A stretch of 64,000 bases of DNA from Diabrotica undecimpunctata. Taxonomy: Eukaryota > Arthropoda > Insecta > Coleoptera > Chrysomelidae. A program made the position numbers and the translations under genes. Where the stretch lies: assembly GCF_040954645.1 (NCBI RefSeq), contig NC_092803.1, positions 68,172,427-68,236,426 on the forward strand. Direction: 5' to 3'. Under the pieces are notes generated by a model. It searched no databases. It saw only the letters and a program-made list of their open reading frames with translations, and had not been told where the DNA came from. Below, one piece after another: positions 22,292 to 33,049 of this stretch (within the stretch, counting starts at the first letter, position 1; the number at the start of each line of letters is the position of its first letter).

Positions 22292-22642
22292 ATGATTATT
22301 TGCCCCACTTGCCCGTCGCTGCTGTTTAATCGAAAGAAAACAAAACATGGGCGGACGGTGGGACAGGCTGACGGGTGGGCTCCAAAAGTCGCGACCACTT
22401 CTGGGCGAGGAGACGGCTTACTAGCTGGTAAGAGAGGGTCATCGACCGGCGGCAGCACGGACGTTAGGAGTTCACGTGGGGCCGACACTGGGAGAGAAGG
22501 ACAGACCTCCCGATTATATTTCGACGGCTGGAAAAGTGAAGACCCGAGAGGCATGTGTTCACCTTCCTTATCCCACCGCGTGCCGCCGTCGTTTTCATTA
22601 GAGATGGTCTTGAACGGTTATAGAAATCGACCGCTTGTATAA
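22292..22642. other. GC-rich, CpG-containing island, open on both strands
   Basis: A 350-bp GC-rich island in an AT-rich context. Both strands stay open for about 90-116 codons, as expected by chance when composition lowers stop frequency. The plus reading (MIICPTCPSLLFNRKKTKHG onward) and the minus reading show no domain I recognise. It could be a first exon or promoter-associated island of a host gene, or the GC-rich part of an unrecognised repeat. I assign no product. Confidence 0.25.
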
Positions 22643-22649
22643 GCATAAT

Positions 22650-23835
22650 TTGGATAGAATATAGGCAATATTAAAACAGGATTTTTTATGTAAATAAATG
22701 TCTCACATAGAAGATCGTTTCTACGATACGAAAGGACATTTTGACCCCTCGACTGTATAGAATAAGTATGAAGTTGTAAATAAATTCATATATTTAGACT
22801 CCCTCATGACATGAAGCAATAACTCCACAACTGAGTAAATAAAAGAAGGATACAAGTAGCAAACACGTGTTACTTTGGATTAAACAAATACAAGAGGAGA
22901 AATCTAAGCCAAAAATCCAAACTAAAATAATAAGGCATCCTTCCAGTGCTAACATAATATGTACTGGAAACGTTGACTATTTCTACAAAAATACACATAA
23001 TCTAGTCATATTCGAACGAAATATCTTAAAAATAATACTTGTCCAATTTATGAAAACTGGAAAAGGCGGTATAATTTTGAGATTTACAAGAAATGGCAGA
23101 TTACAGGGGTGTAATAAGGACTGGACTTCTGTCAAGATCTAATTAAAACTATCCTCCCAAACGAACCTAAGCCTAAGTATGAAGTGGAAGGATGGTGTAG
23201 ACGAGGACTTGTGGAAGACTGGAAAGGCAAATTAGCAGCCATTGGCAATGAACAGAAACATCTGTCACTGGTGAAATAAATTAGAATAGGCCGATAGTAC
23301 GGTTGTTTTATGGTTTTTACCGTTTTGGGGTTTGATGTGGGTTTTTAAAAACTTTTGTCGTGTAGTACATTTTAACAGCTTAAATAAATGTGTCTGGTTA
23401 AGAGGAGTCACTTAAAGCGATCCGTTCTACTCGATTCGAATGTTCTCATCTCTAATCTGGGTAAATTAAAAGTCAATCTAGAAAGTGGTTTATTTATATG
23501 AGGAAGTGGGTATTGTATATATTCAGTGGGACCACTGTTTTTTGAAAATAGGTTAAGTAAATAATAATTTTAAAATTCAAGATCTCATTTTTTTCTAATG
23601 AAAATGTAAAATATAATCGCATGATTTTTTTAGTACTTTAATATTTTTGGGCTCGTGGATTTAAATTTTAATATTGAAAATATTATGTACAATGTATGCG
23701 GCATTAACCATATGACATGATACAGTTGTAAACAGATTCAATGTGTGAAAATCACAAATTAGTAGAAACTTCTTGTATGATGGAACTTCTTGTGGAATCT
23801 TAAGTATTCTGTAGTATCAATTAAAAAAGCCATTA
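22650..23835. other. no gene recognised
   Basis: AT-rich stretch. A plus-strand reading near 23185-23260 (MKWKDGVDEDLWKTGK) faintly resembles the RWxDxVxEDLxxLG tail motif of LINE polyproteins, but it is too short to call. Confidence 0.35.
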
Positions 23836-23839
23836 TTCT

Positions 23840-23905
23840 ATACTTCTTCTTCAAGTACACGAACAGCAGTAGCGAAAAGATGCAGCCCTGTTTAAATTTT
23901 AATAA
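23840..23905 (-). pseudogene. possible LINE RT motif fragment
   Basis: A very short minus-strand reading, FKQGCIFSLLLFVYLKKKY, resembles the conserved reverse transcriptase block xQGCxLSPLLFNxY. No flanking RT motif is readable, so it is a minimal remnant or a coincidence. Confidence 0.35.
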
Positions 23906-24194
23906 TGTTTAATGTTTTGACTCACCATATCTCTATAGTTTAATGTTTTGACCACCATATCTCCATACTTGATATGGGCTGTTTGGTTTCAATATAGATT
24001 TTTAATAATCTGGATGTCCTTAGTGTCATGTTCTCAAAGATCAAAAAGTTTAATGGTGTCAATCTTTCTCATAGTTCATAAAGCATGTGTAAATATATTT
24101 TTGCTGATTTAGGTATTTCTGAACCAAGATTTACATTGGAAAGACTAGCTCTCGCGTTCTAAAACCGCATCTGCCAAACTCTGTATTACTTATT

Positions 24195-24620
24195 TTTCTT
24201 CTTAAAGTGCCCTCTCCTCAATGGAGGTTGGCTACTAATCTGTCTTCAGCTGTTCTTATTAGCTGTTCAAAATTTATTTATTTCTTAGCCACGATAGTCT
24301 TTTCTCTCCTAGTCCTTTCTTTCCCCCGATCTTTCCTTTCACTATTAATTGATCATATTGATACTTATTATTTCTCAGTATGTGGCCTACGTATGATATT
24401 TTTCTAACTTTCCCTGTGTTAAAAAGTTCTCGTTCCTTGTATATTCTCTGCAGTACTTCTTCGTTTGAGGTATGCGATGTCCATGAAATCTTGAGGATTC
24501 TCCGGTAGATCCACATTTCAAAGGCCTCCATTTATTTACCGTTGATGTTTTAAGGGTCCACGTTTCAACTGCATAGAGAAGAGTCGAACAGACGTAGCAT
24601 TTTCATAAACGTATACCTGT
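24195..24620 (-). pseudogene. LINE family A C-terminal tail
   Basis: Minus-strand 5'-truncated family A LINE. Readable blocks are MEAFEMWIYRRILKISWTSH, TSNEEVLQRIYKERELF, a GHILRNNKY motif, QLIVKGKIGGKKGLGEKRLS and WLRNK, after which the frame is lost near the 3' end. The element terminus (plus-strand tttttcttcttaaagtgccc at about 24192-24211) matches the aagtgcc-plus-GAA tail seen in the 17 kb and 60.8 kb copies. The region right of 24531 reads as the homologous upstream tail (TLKTSTVNK-type). It is more diverged than the 17 kb copy. Confidence 0.82.
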
Positions 24621-25089
24621 ACATTGTTCTTATTCTAGAATAGATAATATGCAAGAATACTTTAAGGATGTGGCTCATTAACCGTATAAGGCGATATTCG
24701 CTCCAAGTCTTGGAACTTGCTTTCTTGGGAAGTGTCACAAAGGTAGACCAGTACTAACCAGTACTATGGAATGGTTCAACCAGTACTATGGAATTTGATC
24801 GGCATCGTATATCTTATTAAATAATTCTAAATGATATTCCGGTTGATGTCGTTGGCAACTTTAAAAAATTTAATTGGTATATCTTTGCATCGTGTCGCTT
24901 TCTCATGTTTTCTTTGTGGTGTTGCTTTTATTATACACTGTTCATCTTTGGTCCATCCAGTTCAAAATGTTCCTTGCATGCCAGTCCTTCCAAAACGCAA
25001 TTACTTTAACCCCTAGAGAAACCATCCTTAGAGAAAATCTCGATTTCAGAAACTCGGTGTTCTACTGTGGAGTTTTAATATTAGAACAT

Positions 25090-25745
25090 TTTAATAGGAC
25101 TCTCAACTGGGACATTGACATCAAAATACCCTAGATAGGATAAGGAAAAGAGCTAAACTCCTAGGTGCGCTGTCTGCAAAACTCGGAAATAGCTCAAATA
25201 AAACTCTCTTACACGCCTACAAGACTTTCATTAGACCTATTTTCAAATATAAGGTGTATGTCTAAACGTCACTAAACAATCGTCAAACCAACGCCATTGA
25301 GACGACAGAAAGGAAAATCCTCAGAAAGTGCATGAGGAAACGTGCAGATTATCCGTCAGCACTAATTCACCAAATTGTAAATCTACCATCAATAAAGGAC
25401 AGAGTCCGCTCCCTCAGCCAAAAGATACGTCCTCCGCACAATAGTTAGCTCCAACAACAGAGCTAAGCAAACTGTAAGGACTTCTTGCCACCGTCTAGGG
25501 CATATACTCACCAGGCTCCCTCAAATAAAAGTTCCATTTCCTCCAGCCAAGCGTCTACGCTTTGCTGGTAACGAACTTCCTGATGAGTATTACGACATCC
25601 CCGAAACAACCCCCTCAAATATCGTTGATAAAATAACTGCATGCCAAAAAAGCTGATTCAGAGCCGTTCCTAGTAGGGCTGGTAACAACGGACGTACCTT
25701 CTGCTCAACTAGCCGGTCACGGGAGGAATGAATCCTACTGCAACG
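25090..25745 (+). pseudogene. LINE (Jockey/CR1-like) ORF2 C-terminal tail
   Basis: Plus-strand remnant. RIRKRAKLLGALSAKLGNSS and TLLHAYKTFIRPIFKYKVYV start the reading, then RQTNAIETTERKILRKCMRK, DYPSALIHQIVNLPSIKDRV and RSLSQKI. Later frameshifted blocks are CHRLGHILTRLPQIKVPFPP and RLRFAGNELPDEYYDIPETT. It shares YPSALIHQ and the ELPxEYxxIxExTP block with the minus-strand copy at 15125-15560, so the two are related. Multiple stops and frame changes are present and the RT catalytic core is missing. Confidence 0.75.
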
Positions 25746-26004
25746 CCCCTAACGAACATTTCCGAATTAGCGTTCTTAATTTGTTATTGTCACATGTCAT
25801 CCTTTACTTTGACGGGAGGGTTGAAAAATTCTGGAAAAAACTGATGGATCTAAAATAAGTTGGATAAAAAATGAAATAAAAATATTCATTTTCAGTTTTA
25901 TTGTGTAGTAGTGTAGTTAGTTATTAATGTTGAATTTTAGATTTATGTAAAGTAATGTACCTATCAGTTGAATTTTAAAATATCAGTTACGAAATTTAAA
26001 TGAT

Positions 26005-26670
26005 TATGCTCAAATATGATAGCAAATTAAAGTAGCAGGAACATATCACAAAGAAAAATCAAGAGCTTAAACTGAAATACAAGAAGTTATATTGGTTATT
26101 AGATAGAAGCTCACAACTTACAATCAAAAACAAGGTAATAGTTTACAAACAAATGCTCCAACCAGTATGGTCCTATGGTTAACAGTTATGGAGCTGTACT
26201 AGTGAGAGTAACTATGCTTTCCTTCAAAGAGTCCAAAACCGAATAATAAGAAACATAGTAAACGCCCCATTGTATATCCGCAACAAAGACCTACATCGGG
26301 AACTTCCTATAACAACAATTAAAGAAGAAATAAAGAAAATTGTCAAAGGTCATGAAAACTGACTCCACAACCTTACGAACAGGGAAGTGTTAGAACTTTT
26401 AGATAATCAAGACCTATTCCGCAGGCTCAAACCCACCAAACCTTTTGAACTTGTGTGATAGTGATCAATCTATAAATGTCACTGTCAGTTTAAATTCGGG
26501 CAGTGAACCTAGCCACAACAGTGAAGTGTGCAACAATAATTATTAGATTCTAAGGTGAACCCTTGGGAATACCTAGGAAACTACAGTAGTAGATTAAGTT
26601 AAACATAAAATGCTGGTTAGTCTTAGGATTAGGTGCATTGTTAATGTAATAAATAATAAAAAAAAACTAA
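26005..26670 (+). pseudogene. Jockey-type LINE 3' end with A-rich tail
   Basis: Plus-strand 5'-truncated copy related to the larger Jockey element at 57181-60370. The frame reads QEHITKKNQELKLKYKKLYW, LLDRSSQLTIKNKVIVYKQM, QPVWSYG, a stop, LWSCTSESNYAFLQRVQNRI, NAPLYIRNKDLHRELPITTI, EVLELLDNQDLFRRLKPTKP and FELV, ending at TGA 26456-26458. About 200 bp of 3' untranslated sequence follows, then aataaataat and a run of A at about 26655-26664, the expected 3' terminus. Only the RT thumb and C-terminal domain are kept. Confidence 0.85.
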
Positions 26671-26793
26671 ATTTTATTAATTACTACCTACAAATAATGG
26701 AAGAACACAATAAAGCAGAACAACATGATGGATAGATATAAAATATTTAATTAAAACTTAAATCTAACATAAGTATAAAAATGTGAAATTTTT
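26671..26793. other. spacer between Jockey 3' end and MULE 3' region
   Basis: A short AT-rich gap. It may include the 3' untranslated region and terminal inverted repeat of the minus-strand MULE, but I could not identify an end. Confidence 0.3.
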
Positions 26794-28535
26794 TTATTCA
26801 TAAAAAATTTCTATTTCTTTTGTATACGAGTGATTGTTTTCACTGATTTTATTTTCACAATCTTGTAGTAGTAACCTGATGTCAGAGGTACTTGGTTTTT
26901 GAAGTAAATTTCCAGATTTTGGAGTTTGTTTTTTCTTAGTACTAACAAACCTCACTTGTTTTTCATATTTCTTATTGCCAGGCTCATTGTAAACATCTTT
27001 TAATGTCTTACCTTCTTTTCCAATCAAACTTATTATAGTGTCCATCATTTTTCCAACTTTCAATTTAACATCAGAAGTTAGTTTTGTTGAAGAAATTAAT
27101 TCATATATTATATCCAGCTTAACTTTAAGATCTTGGTTTTCATAATCTTCTTTTTTAATCATACTTTCGTTTACCACAGTATGGATAATATCATCAGTTT
27201 CTGTCTCAGTTTTTTGAATGGGTATTGATGGCTGGAAATTATTTCTAATAACTGCATGTATGTGTCGGCAGAAATTACTTTTAATAAAAAAATCCAGGCA
27301 AGTACAGGTAAATTCATGGATACAAGTCTTACATTAGTTGCAAAAAATATGACAACTTTTATTTATTTTTAAACACTCATTTACCTTTTGAACATGATTA
27401 TTTTGAACAGATTTTACTTTCCTGTTATTTTCATCTATTTTGCAGATGTCTTTCAATTCAATATCCTTACTTCTAACATGTGTTTTCTTTATTAAATTTA
27501 TTCTATATGAGTTATTACCTTTGACTTTTTTTTCAATTTTTTTATTACTACATCACGTACCAAGTTTAAGAGAGCATACAAACAAGTGTCTACCCTTTTA
27601 TTCTTTTTTCCTTGAAAATATACATGTTTCAGTGTTCGATGCAATGCTTCTAAGTACATATTTGTGTTAATGCCCAGTCCTTTTCTGTAACAATATGCCC
27701 ATAAATGACAACGACCAGCATAGTAAGTTTGGAAGTATTGACCAAAAGCCTCAGTATCCTCACAAGCAAATAATTCAGATAATACAAAATTTAGCAATTC
27801 TTGAAAATCGGCAGGATCAGTTGACTGTAATAACAAACGCAAGTACTTATACACTTTTGCTTTCATCGCTTGATCACCTTTTATTTTATTCAAGTTCTTA
27901 CGCCAATTTCTATCGATGTGCCAAGCACAAAGGAGGTGATTATCTGGTTTACTCATAATATTAGTCCACGCATTAAAAAATTCTGGAGCATCATCAGACA
28001 TAAACACTTTACATTTGATGTCACCAGTTTGTTTTTTAATAGAATTAAAAAAATGTGTTAAGACATTGGTATCTGCCCTGTTTGAAAGCAAGAAAGCAGT
28101 AGGCACCCCTTCTTCAAATTCATCCACAACCATAAGTGTTGTTAATAAGAAATCATAACTTGTAGTTCCATGCGTTGAGTCCACACATATTTTGTCTGAG
28201 CCAAACAGTTTCAATTGTTTTTCTTGAAATTTCGTCATGAATATTAATGCAAAATCATTTATGTTGAATACATTAGGGAGATCATCTCAGCCTTGCTCTT
28301 TGTAAAATATAATTGAAAATTCATCTTTTAGGGATCTTAATCGTTCAACCCATAAACGAATGCTTATGACATCATTCTGATGTAGCTGAACATATTCTTT
28401 TAAAGAAAAGTCCCTGGTTATATTTCTCAAGTCTTGGCGATCTAAAAGACTGAGTCATCCAAGGGATTCTTCAGAGTAAATCCCATTACGAATATCATCT
28501 AGGATTTTTTGGAATGACACCTTCAGAGATTTTTC

Positions 28536-28596
28536 CTTAAAATAAAAAAATGCAAAGTTAATACAACATTACATTAGAAAAAAAAATGAGACATAC
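28536..28596 (-). other. intron within the MULE gene (61 bp)
   Basis: Donor gcag|gtatgt and acceptor ttttattttaag| on the minus strand. Splicing joins ERKQIA to GKISEGV in frame (phase 1), matching the expected continuation of MULE proteins. The unspliced frame runs into a stop after MSHFFF. This is a conventional GT-AG intron. Confidence 0.75.
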
Positions 28597-28929
28597 CTGC
28601 TATTTGTTTTCTTTCAGTTTTAGTCAAATTTATATGGGTTAAATTACAATTATGGCCAAAATGAGGCGTATACAAAGTGGCCTTTAACTGATTTCCATTA
28701 CATATTAAATCCAAAGTTGAAGGACAAGTAACGTCTAACTTAGAAAAACTCTGAGATTTTAAAAATTTCTGTCTATTGTTTTGAGACGTAGACATATATC
28801 TGCTTGCTTTAAATGACCTATGACAAACATAGTATGTCTTTTCTATTTTGCTAGTTATTTTTTTACCAGTGCTTTTTACATAAGAGTATTTCATGTTTTT
28901 CTCAATAGTCTCTTTCCATGTTCTAAAAT

Positions 28930-28983
28930 CTAAAAAAATATTTCGTTAGTTCATATAATTAGCTATTAATAAATAAGACTAAC
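28930..28983 (-). other. intron within the MULE gene (54 bp)
   Basis: Donor atgcag|gttagt and acceptor atatttttttag| on the minus strand. Joining the sides gives EFENYA then DFRTWKETIEKN in frame (phase 1), the xFxxYxxFxxWK pattern seen at this point in related proteins. Confidence 0.75.
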
Positions 28984-29337
28984 CTGCATAGTTTTCGAAT
29001 TCCTTTTCTTCCTTAAACAGCTCAAGTTTGTGATCTGTAATTAAGTGATTTCTGTATTCGGAGTATGTGGAGATAATCGGAAAGCAAGAGGTACACACTA
29101 AAGATTTTTTTCGACTTGTTGTAGCCGGTTCTGATCCATGTAAGAGTTTAATATGTTTATTCAAATTAGAAATTGTGCTAAACGTTTTATCACAATATTT
29201 ACAAAGGTTTCTTGTCACTGCTTTTGTTTTTGCATAATATATTATAATACAAACACAAAACCTCGAAGTAGCCGAAAATAAAATCCAGGATATAAAATTC
29301 ACAGTACGAATAATTATAAAACAATAAAAGAATACAT

Positions 29338-29340
<3 letters not shown>

Positions 29341-29397
<57 letters not shown>

Positions 29398-29427
29398 TAT
29401 ATACATATATATATATATACATATATA
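29341..29427. repeat. (TA)n microsatellite, with interruptions
   Basis: A long TA tract with a few CATA interruptions near its right end. It lies upstream (right) of the MULE first recognised exon, in presumed intron or 5' flank. Confidence 0.95.
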
Positions 29428-29429
29428 AA

Positions 29430-29739
29430 AGTTCTAGGTTATTTTCAAAATTCAAATTCAAAATAAAACCGAACTTGTCAATAAATGAGTTTGATATATT
29501 TCCGCTTGGTGCGTCACAGTAGGAATCATTCCTCCCGCGACCGGCTTGTTCTGCTCATGGCTTGGTTGGCTAGTCTATATGCTCCTTCAAAGCGCTCCTT
29601 TTCTACACTAACATTTTCAAAGCCCCGGCTCTATAGCCGCATGCCACTCCAAAAAACTACTCAATCGCAACTAACGTTGCTCAACCACTCCTCAGCTCCT
29701 CAACGTAGCTCAACAGGCTACCGCATAAAAAAGAAGCAG
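29430..29739. other. no gene recognised
   Basis: A less AT-rich block at 29500-29730 has no recognised product. The plus-strand open frame there (RNHSSRDRLVLLMAWLASLY) has no domain I know. It may be flanking sequence of the LTR that follows, or the MULE 5' end. Confidence 0.3.
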
Positions 29740-29744
29740 AGCCC

Positions 29745-30117
29745 TGTTGGATTTTTACAACATTAAAGAAACTTCGCTGGTGAGAACGCTAGGAATAATT
29801 TAGGCAACTTTTTACAATAAAACCTTTATTTCACAAACACAACTTACACTAAACTGATTGGATTCCCAAAGGGAAGAGCAGAGCCACTTTATTTGTATGT
29901 AACTTAATATATGTTTTTACTATCTAAGTACAATTTTTTAATGGACTGAGCAGAAGCCATCCTTTCTGCCCAACATTTTATAACGAACCTTTTGTTTTTT
30001 AACAATGCGAATGTGTTGGAACTTAAAGCCAAACATAGGACATATGTGTCTTGACTTTGACTTCTGTCACACAAAACATGTTAAAGTATATTGTGTTCAG
30101 AATTGATTTCGCTAACA
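29745..30117 (-). mobile_element. Copia-type LTR (solo or 3' LTR)
   Basis: Minus-strand 373-bp long terminal repeat. It begins TGTTAGCGAAATC (30117 leftwards) and ends ATCCAACA (29745), the canonical TG...CA termini. Just before its start is a polypurine tract, aagggggga (30118-30126), and before that a short reading ALPKLTLFQGGM, matching the extreme C-terminus of Copia/Ty1 polyproteins (TKALPK...). AATAAAG signals lie inside (about 29890 and 29815). No second LTR or internal pol gene is in the window, so it is a 3' LTR with a scrap of pol, cut off on the right. Confidence 0.72.
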
Positions 30118-30169
30118 TCCCCCCTTGAAAAAGCGTAAGTTTAGGCAAGGCACTAACGTTCAGATTGAT

Positions 30170-31110
30170 TGATTTTATGCATATTAAAGCTTTTAATTAT
30201 TTGCTTTTTAAGAAGACGGTTCGTTTTGAGGCTGTAAATATTGATAAACAAGACGTATGAAATAAATGCAAGATCCCTGCTTTTGTTATAAAATTATTAA
30301 TGAAACTGTCAAAATTTTCGGATGGCATATGCCTAATTATTGTCCAAATTCATCGGAAACTCATCTTAAAAACGATTTTTCATATTCGTCAGTTGATGTG
30401 ATAAAAAAAAAACAATTATTGCAATGCTGCAAACGGCAGAGGCGTTGGACCGCCTCATTTTATAAATATATCCGGGACTCGGGACCGAGAAATAGTTGAG
30501 TGTTTATTTTCGTATGCGACAGCGACTAGAAAATCTATCTGCGACATTTCAGCATCCAACGAGTAATGGGTAGATTTTAGCAACAACGATCTGTAGAATG
30601 CGGGTATAGATAAAGTTTTGGAATAATTAAAGAAAAAGTATTCATTAGAACTGTATAAATTAGGTGAAATGTTTAATCTCAAATAGTAGAATTGTTAAAG
30701 CAGTGGTGGACTGAAGAATTAAAACTCATATAGTCTAAAAGTTACAGCAATTCCGTGGATCAAAGCAGAGGGACCATAATAATGAATACAGGGGAATCCT
30801 CTTAATAATTACGGAAAAAATAAAATATAACACAATTTCATAGAAAAGAATATAGTGAAATAGAACACTATGAGAAGAAGCATTATAACTTCTAAGAAAT
30901 TAAAAAAGATGATTGACACAAAAAGGAAACAATTATCCCAAAATGTGGAAGAAAACAAGGGACGCAAAATATAGAAATTAAAGATCACTGAACATTATGG
31001 ATTATTATCTCGGAATTATTGGAAGAAATTTATCAGGTCTCTTTAGTAATTTACCACCCTGGGTTATTACGAACTGATTGACTAAATGGTAGGCAGCGAT
31101 TACTCAACAA
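30170..31110. other. no gene recognised
   Basis: AT-rich, no supported feature. I looked for Copia RNase H or integrase upstream of the LTR on the minus strand and did not find readable blocks. Confidence 0.4.
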
Positions 31111-31859
31111 TACAGTGGGTGATCAAATTACTATGATCACTATAAAAAACATTATATTTTAGTGTTTAATAAAGAATAAAACTGCATATAACCATCTAAT
31201 GATGTGATTATAGTATAAAAATAGATCAGGAACACGTTTTTTTTTACAAAATTTTAAAATATTTTTTTCTGGCCTTAAATAAAAGAATTTTTTTTTTAAT
31301 ATTTCGTGTGACCTCCTTTGCTTTGATCCTTCTTGGTATGTTTTAAATGTTTTTCATGCAGTCCTCTCTTATTTTAACGTCTCTGTGCATGGTGGCAATG
31401 AGTCTCTCAATTAATTGCTGCTTATTTGTGACAGTTTCTTGGGCAATCCCCCTCTTCATAGCTGCCATAGATTTTGGATCGGGTTGAAGTCTGGAGAATT
31501 ACCTGGCTACTTCAGTACTTTCATTTTTCTTTTTTTCCAGGTACGATATTACTGTTTGCCTTGCAGACAGTATAAAGGTAAAATCTTCCGAGGTAAAACC
31601 GATTCGCCAAACCAATCTTTAATTTGTGACAGACGCTTTTTTCCAGAACTTCAATATACTGATATTGGTTCATCATTCCCTTCACATTGTGCAGCCTCCC
31701 TGTCCCCTTGATACTGATCACAGACCATACCAAGATCTTGTGAGGATACTCTACTCGCTCCACTATGCAATCCTTGTGATATTTTTCATCCACCCATCTT
31801 CGGACGAAGGTCGACTTGTCCATGAGTATCTACACTGTAGACTCATCGGAGAAACAAAC

Positions 31860-31944
31860 CTGTGAATAAATAAAATATAAGATATTTTTTAGACTTTAAA
31901 CAGGTGGTTATAGGGATTTCAACTTTAGTAGTGATGTAGTTTAC
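31860..31944 (-). other. intron-like gap in the Tc1 transposase (85 bp)
   Basis: On the minus strand the frame NWNK stops being Tc1-like at a gtaaac donor and resumes as VCFSDES just after a pyrimidine-rich tract ending ttattcacag. GT-AG borders and in-frame joining support a small intron. An 85-bp insertion that happens to have these borders is the alternative. Confidence 0.5.
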
Positions 31945-32038
31945 CTTATTCCAATTTTGGTGTTCTTTGGCCCATTGCAGTCTCTTTTTCATCACAGCGG
32001 CAGTCAACTTTGATTTTTTGATAGGGCGTCATGATTTG

Positions 32039-32261
32039 TCAGTGATGCCAGTTTCTATGTTACCGCCACGTTTTGCTGCCTATACGTTGCCCATTACTAC
32101 CTCTCGCAGGGTTAACGGGTCTACTGATTTTTCAGTAGATCTACTGATTTCAATTTCAATTTACTGATTTACTGAAACACTATATCGATCTACTAACAAA
32201 TATGTAATGATAAAATCATGTTCAACAAATGATCATTATGTCAATGTTCAAATTTATTTAT

Positions 32262-32307
<46 letters not shown>

Positions 32308-32413
32308 ATTATTATCAATCTACTAAAGAAATAAAATATGACCTGGCAACCTTTCTGGTACCGGCTTCAGTCAATTCCGTACGATTACGCGTCCTCCCTC
32401 TTTCCTTTTCTAA
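32039..32413. mobile_element. 375-bp insertion in the Tc1 transposase, 6-bp TSD
   Basis: The direct duplication gatttg (32033-32038 and 32414-32419) brackets a 375-bp segment that separates AFKS from RPIKKSK in the Tc1 transposase, residues adjacent in related proteins. The insert contains a (TA)n run (about 32258-32305), the palindrome cagtagatctactg (about 32123-32136), and no coding. No terminal inverted repeats or poly(A) are obvious, so SINE, MITE or degraded element cannot be decided. Confidence 0.65.
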
Positions 32414-33049
32414 GATTTGAAAGCTTGCTCAGCAAGCCTTCTGCGAAGTGTCATGTCAGAAACTGGCATCCTAGCTTCACGAATATGTTTCGTGAGAATT
32501 TTCCTTGGTTTCTTTCTGTTGTTTGCGAAGATATACCTCATTTGTCTCTCGTCTCTGGGTGTAGTGTCACGCTTTTGACCACATTTTTGAGAACGTTACT
32601 GAGGGGTTACAGGGGTTTGTTGGTATCAATTTTTTTCTTGATATTGCTCACTGTTGCTTGCGCTACTTGGCACTGTTGAGATATCTGACGTTGGGAAAGC
32701 TTTGTATTCCATAAAAGTGTCTTTGTATCCACTGTTTTAGTTTCAGTAATGTCTTTAGCCTTACGATTTTATTCTCAAAAATCGATATTTTTTGAAAATG
32801 GCTTTAAAATTAAAACTGTTAGTTTTTTTCACTCAAAATCATCACTCATACATGATTAAAACATACTACATAGGTAAAACGATATTAACCTTTAAAAAAC
32901 AAAATAAAAACAGACAAATTCAATTCTAACCTCTAAGCGCAATTTCACCACAATGTGTATGTTGTGACATAATTTGACACAAATGACATTTCTAGAGATG
33001 TCAAATGTCAAAAAAGGAAAGTTATTAGTACAAAACATATTGGCATAAC

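Larger units (their letters stand above)
26794..29240 (-). pseudogene. Mutator-like (MULE) transposase gene with introns, broken
   Basis: Minus-strand MULE transposase of at least three exons. Exon 1 (to 28984) has two C2H2-like fingers, LCKYCDKTF...HIKLLH and CTSCFPII...HLITDH. Exon 2 (28597-28929) reads DFRTWKETIEKN, KTYYVCHRSFKAS and LYTPHFGHNCNLTHI, an FLYWCH/FAR1-like domain. Exon 3 (from 28535) begins GKISEGV, then after a 1-nt shift SFQKILDDIRNGIYSEES, with two TGA stops. The DDE core follows: DKICVDSTHGTTSYDFLLTT (Asp 1), CKVFMSDDAPEFFNAWTNIM (Asp 2), LLCAWHIDRNWR, and YLEALHRTLKHVYFQGKK (likely Glu). A frameshift in an A run near 27530 precedes a SWIM finger, CTCLDFFIKSNFCRHIHAV (about 27250-27310), and the basic C-terminus. 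It is not functional as it stands. Terminal repeats were not found. Confidence 0.88.
31330..32710 (-). pseudogene. Tc1-like transposase, interrupted
   Basis: Minus-strand transposase in pieces. The N-terminal helix-turn-helix reads LSQRQISQQCQVAQATVSNI, then RRKCGQKRDTTPRDERQMRY region and KPRKILTKHIREARMPVSDM, TLRRRLAEQAFKS (to 32414). After the insert it resumes RPIKKSKLTAAVMKKRLQWA, KEHQNWNK. An intron-like gap (31860-31944) follows, then VCFSDESTV (catalytic Asp), MDKSTFVRRWVDEKYHKDCI, LVWSVISIKGTGRLHNVKGM. The end is frameshifted: PGNSPDFNPIQNLWQL and MKRGIAQETVTNKQQLIERL. The third catalytic Glu of the usual PIENLW is Gln here. The second Asp region is not preserved. The gene is dead. 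Confidence 0.82.
31113..32987 (-). mobile_element. Tc1-like element, right end tentative
   Basis: The left tip follows a TA at 31111-31112 and begins cagtgggtgatcaaattact, a Tc1-like terminus (CAGTG) with an internal near-palindrome tgatcaaattactatgatca. A shortened, diverged inverted match (gtgacataatttgacac) lies at about 32966-32983, which I take tentatively as the right terminal repeat. The transposase on the minus strand (31330-32710) spans the space between, and the 375-bp insert 32039-32413 interrupts it. The length without the insert is about 1.5 kb, normal for Tc1-like elements. Confidence 0.6.
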
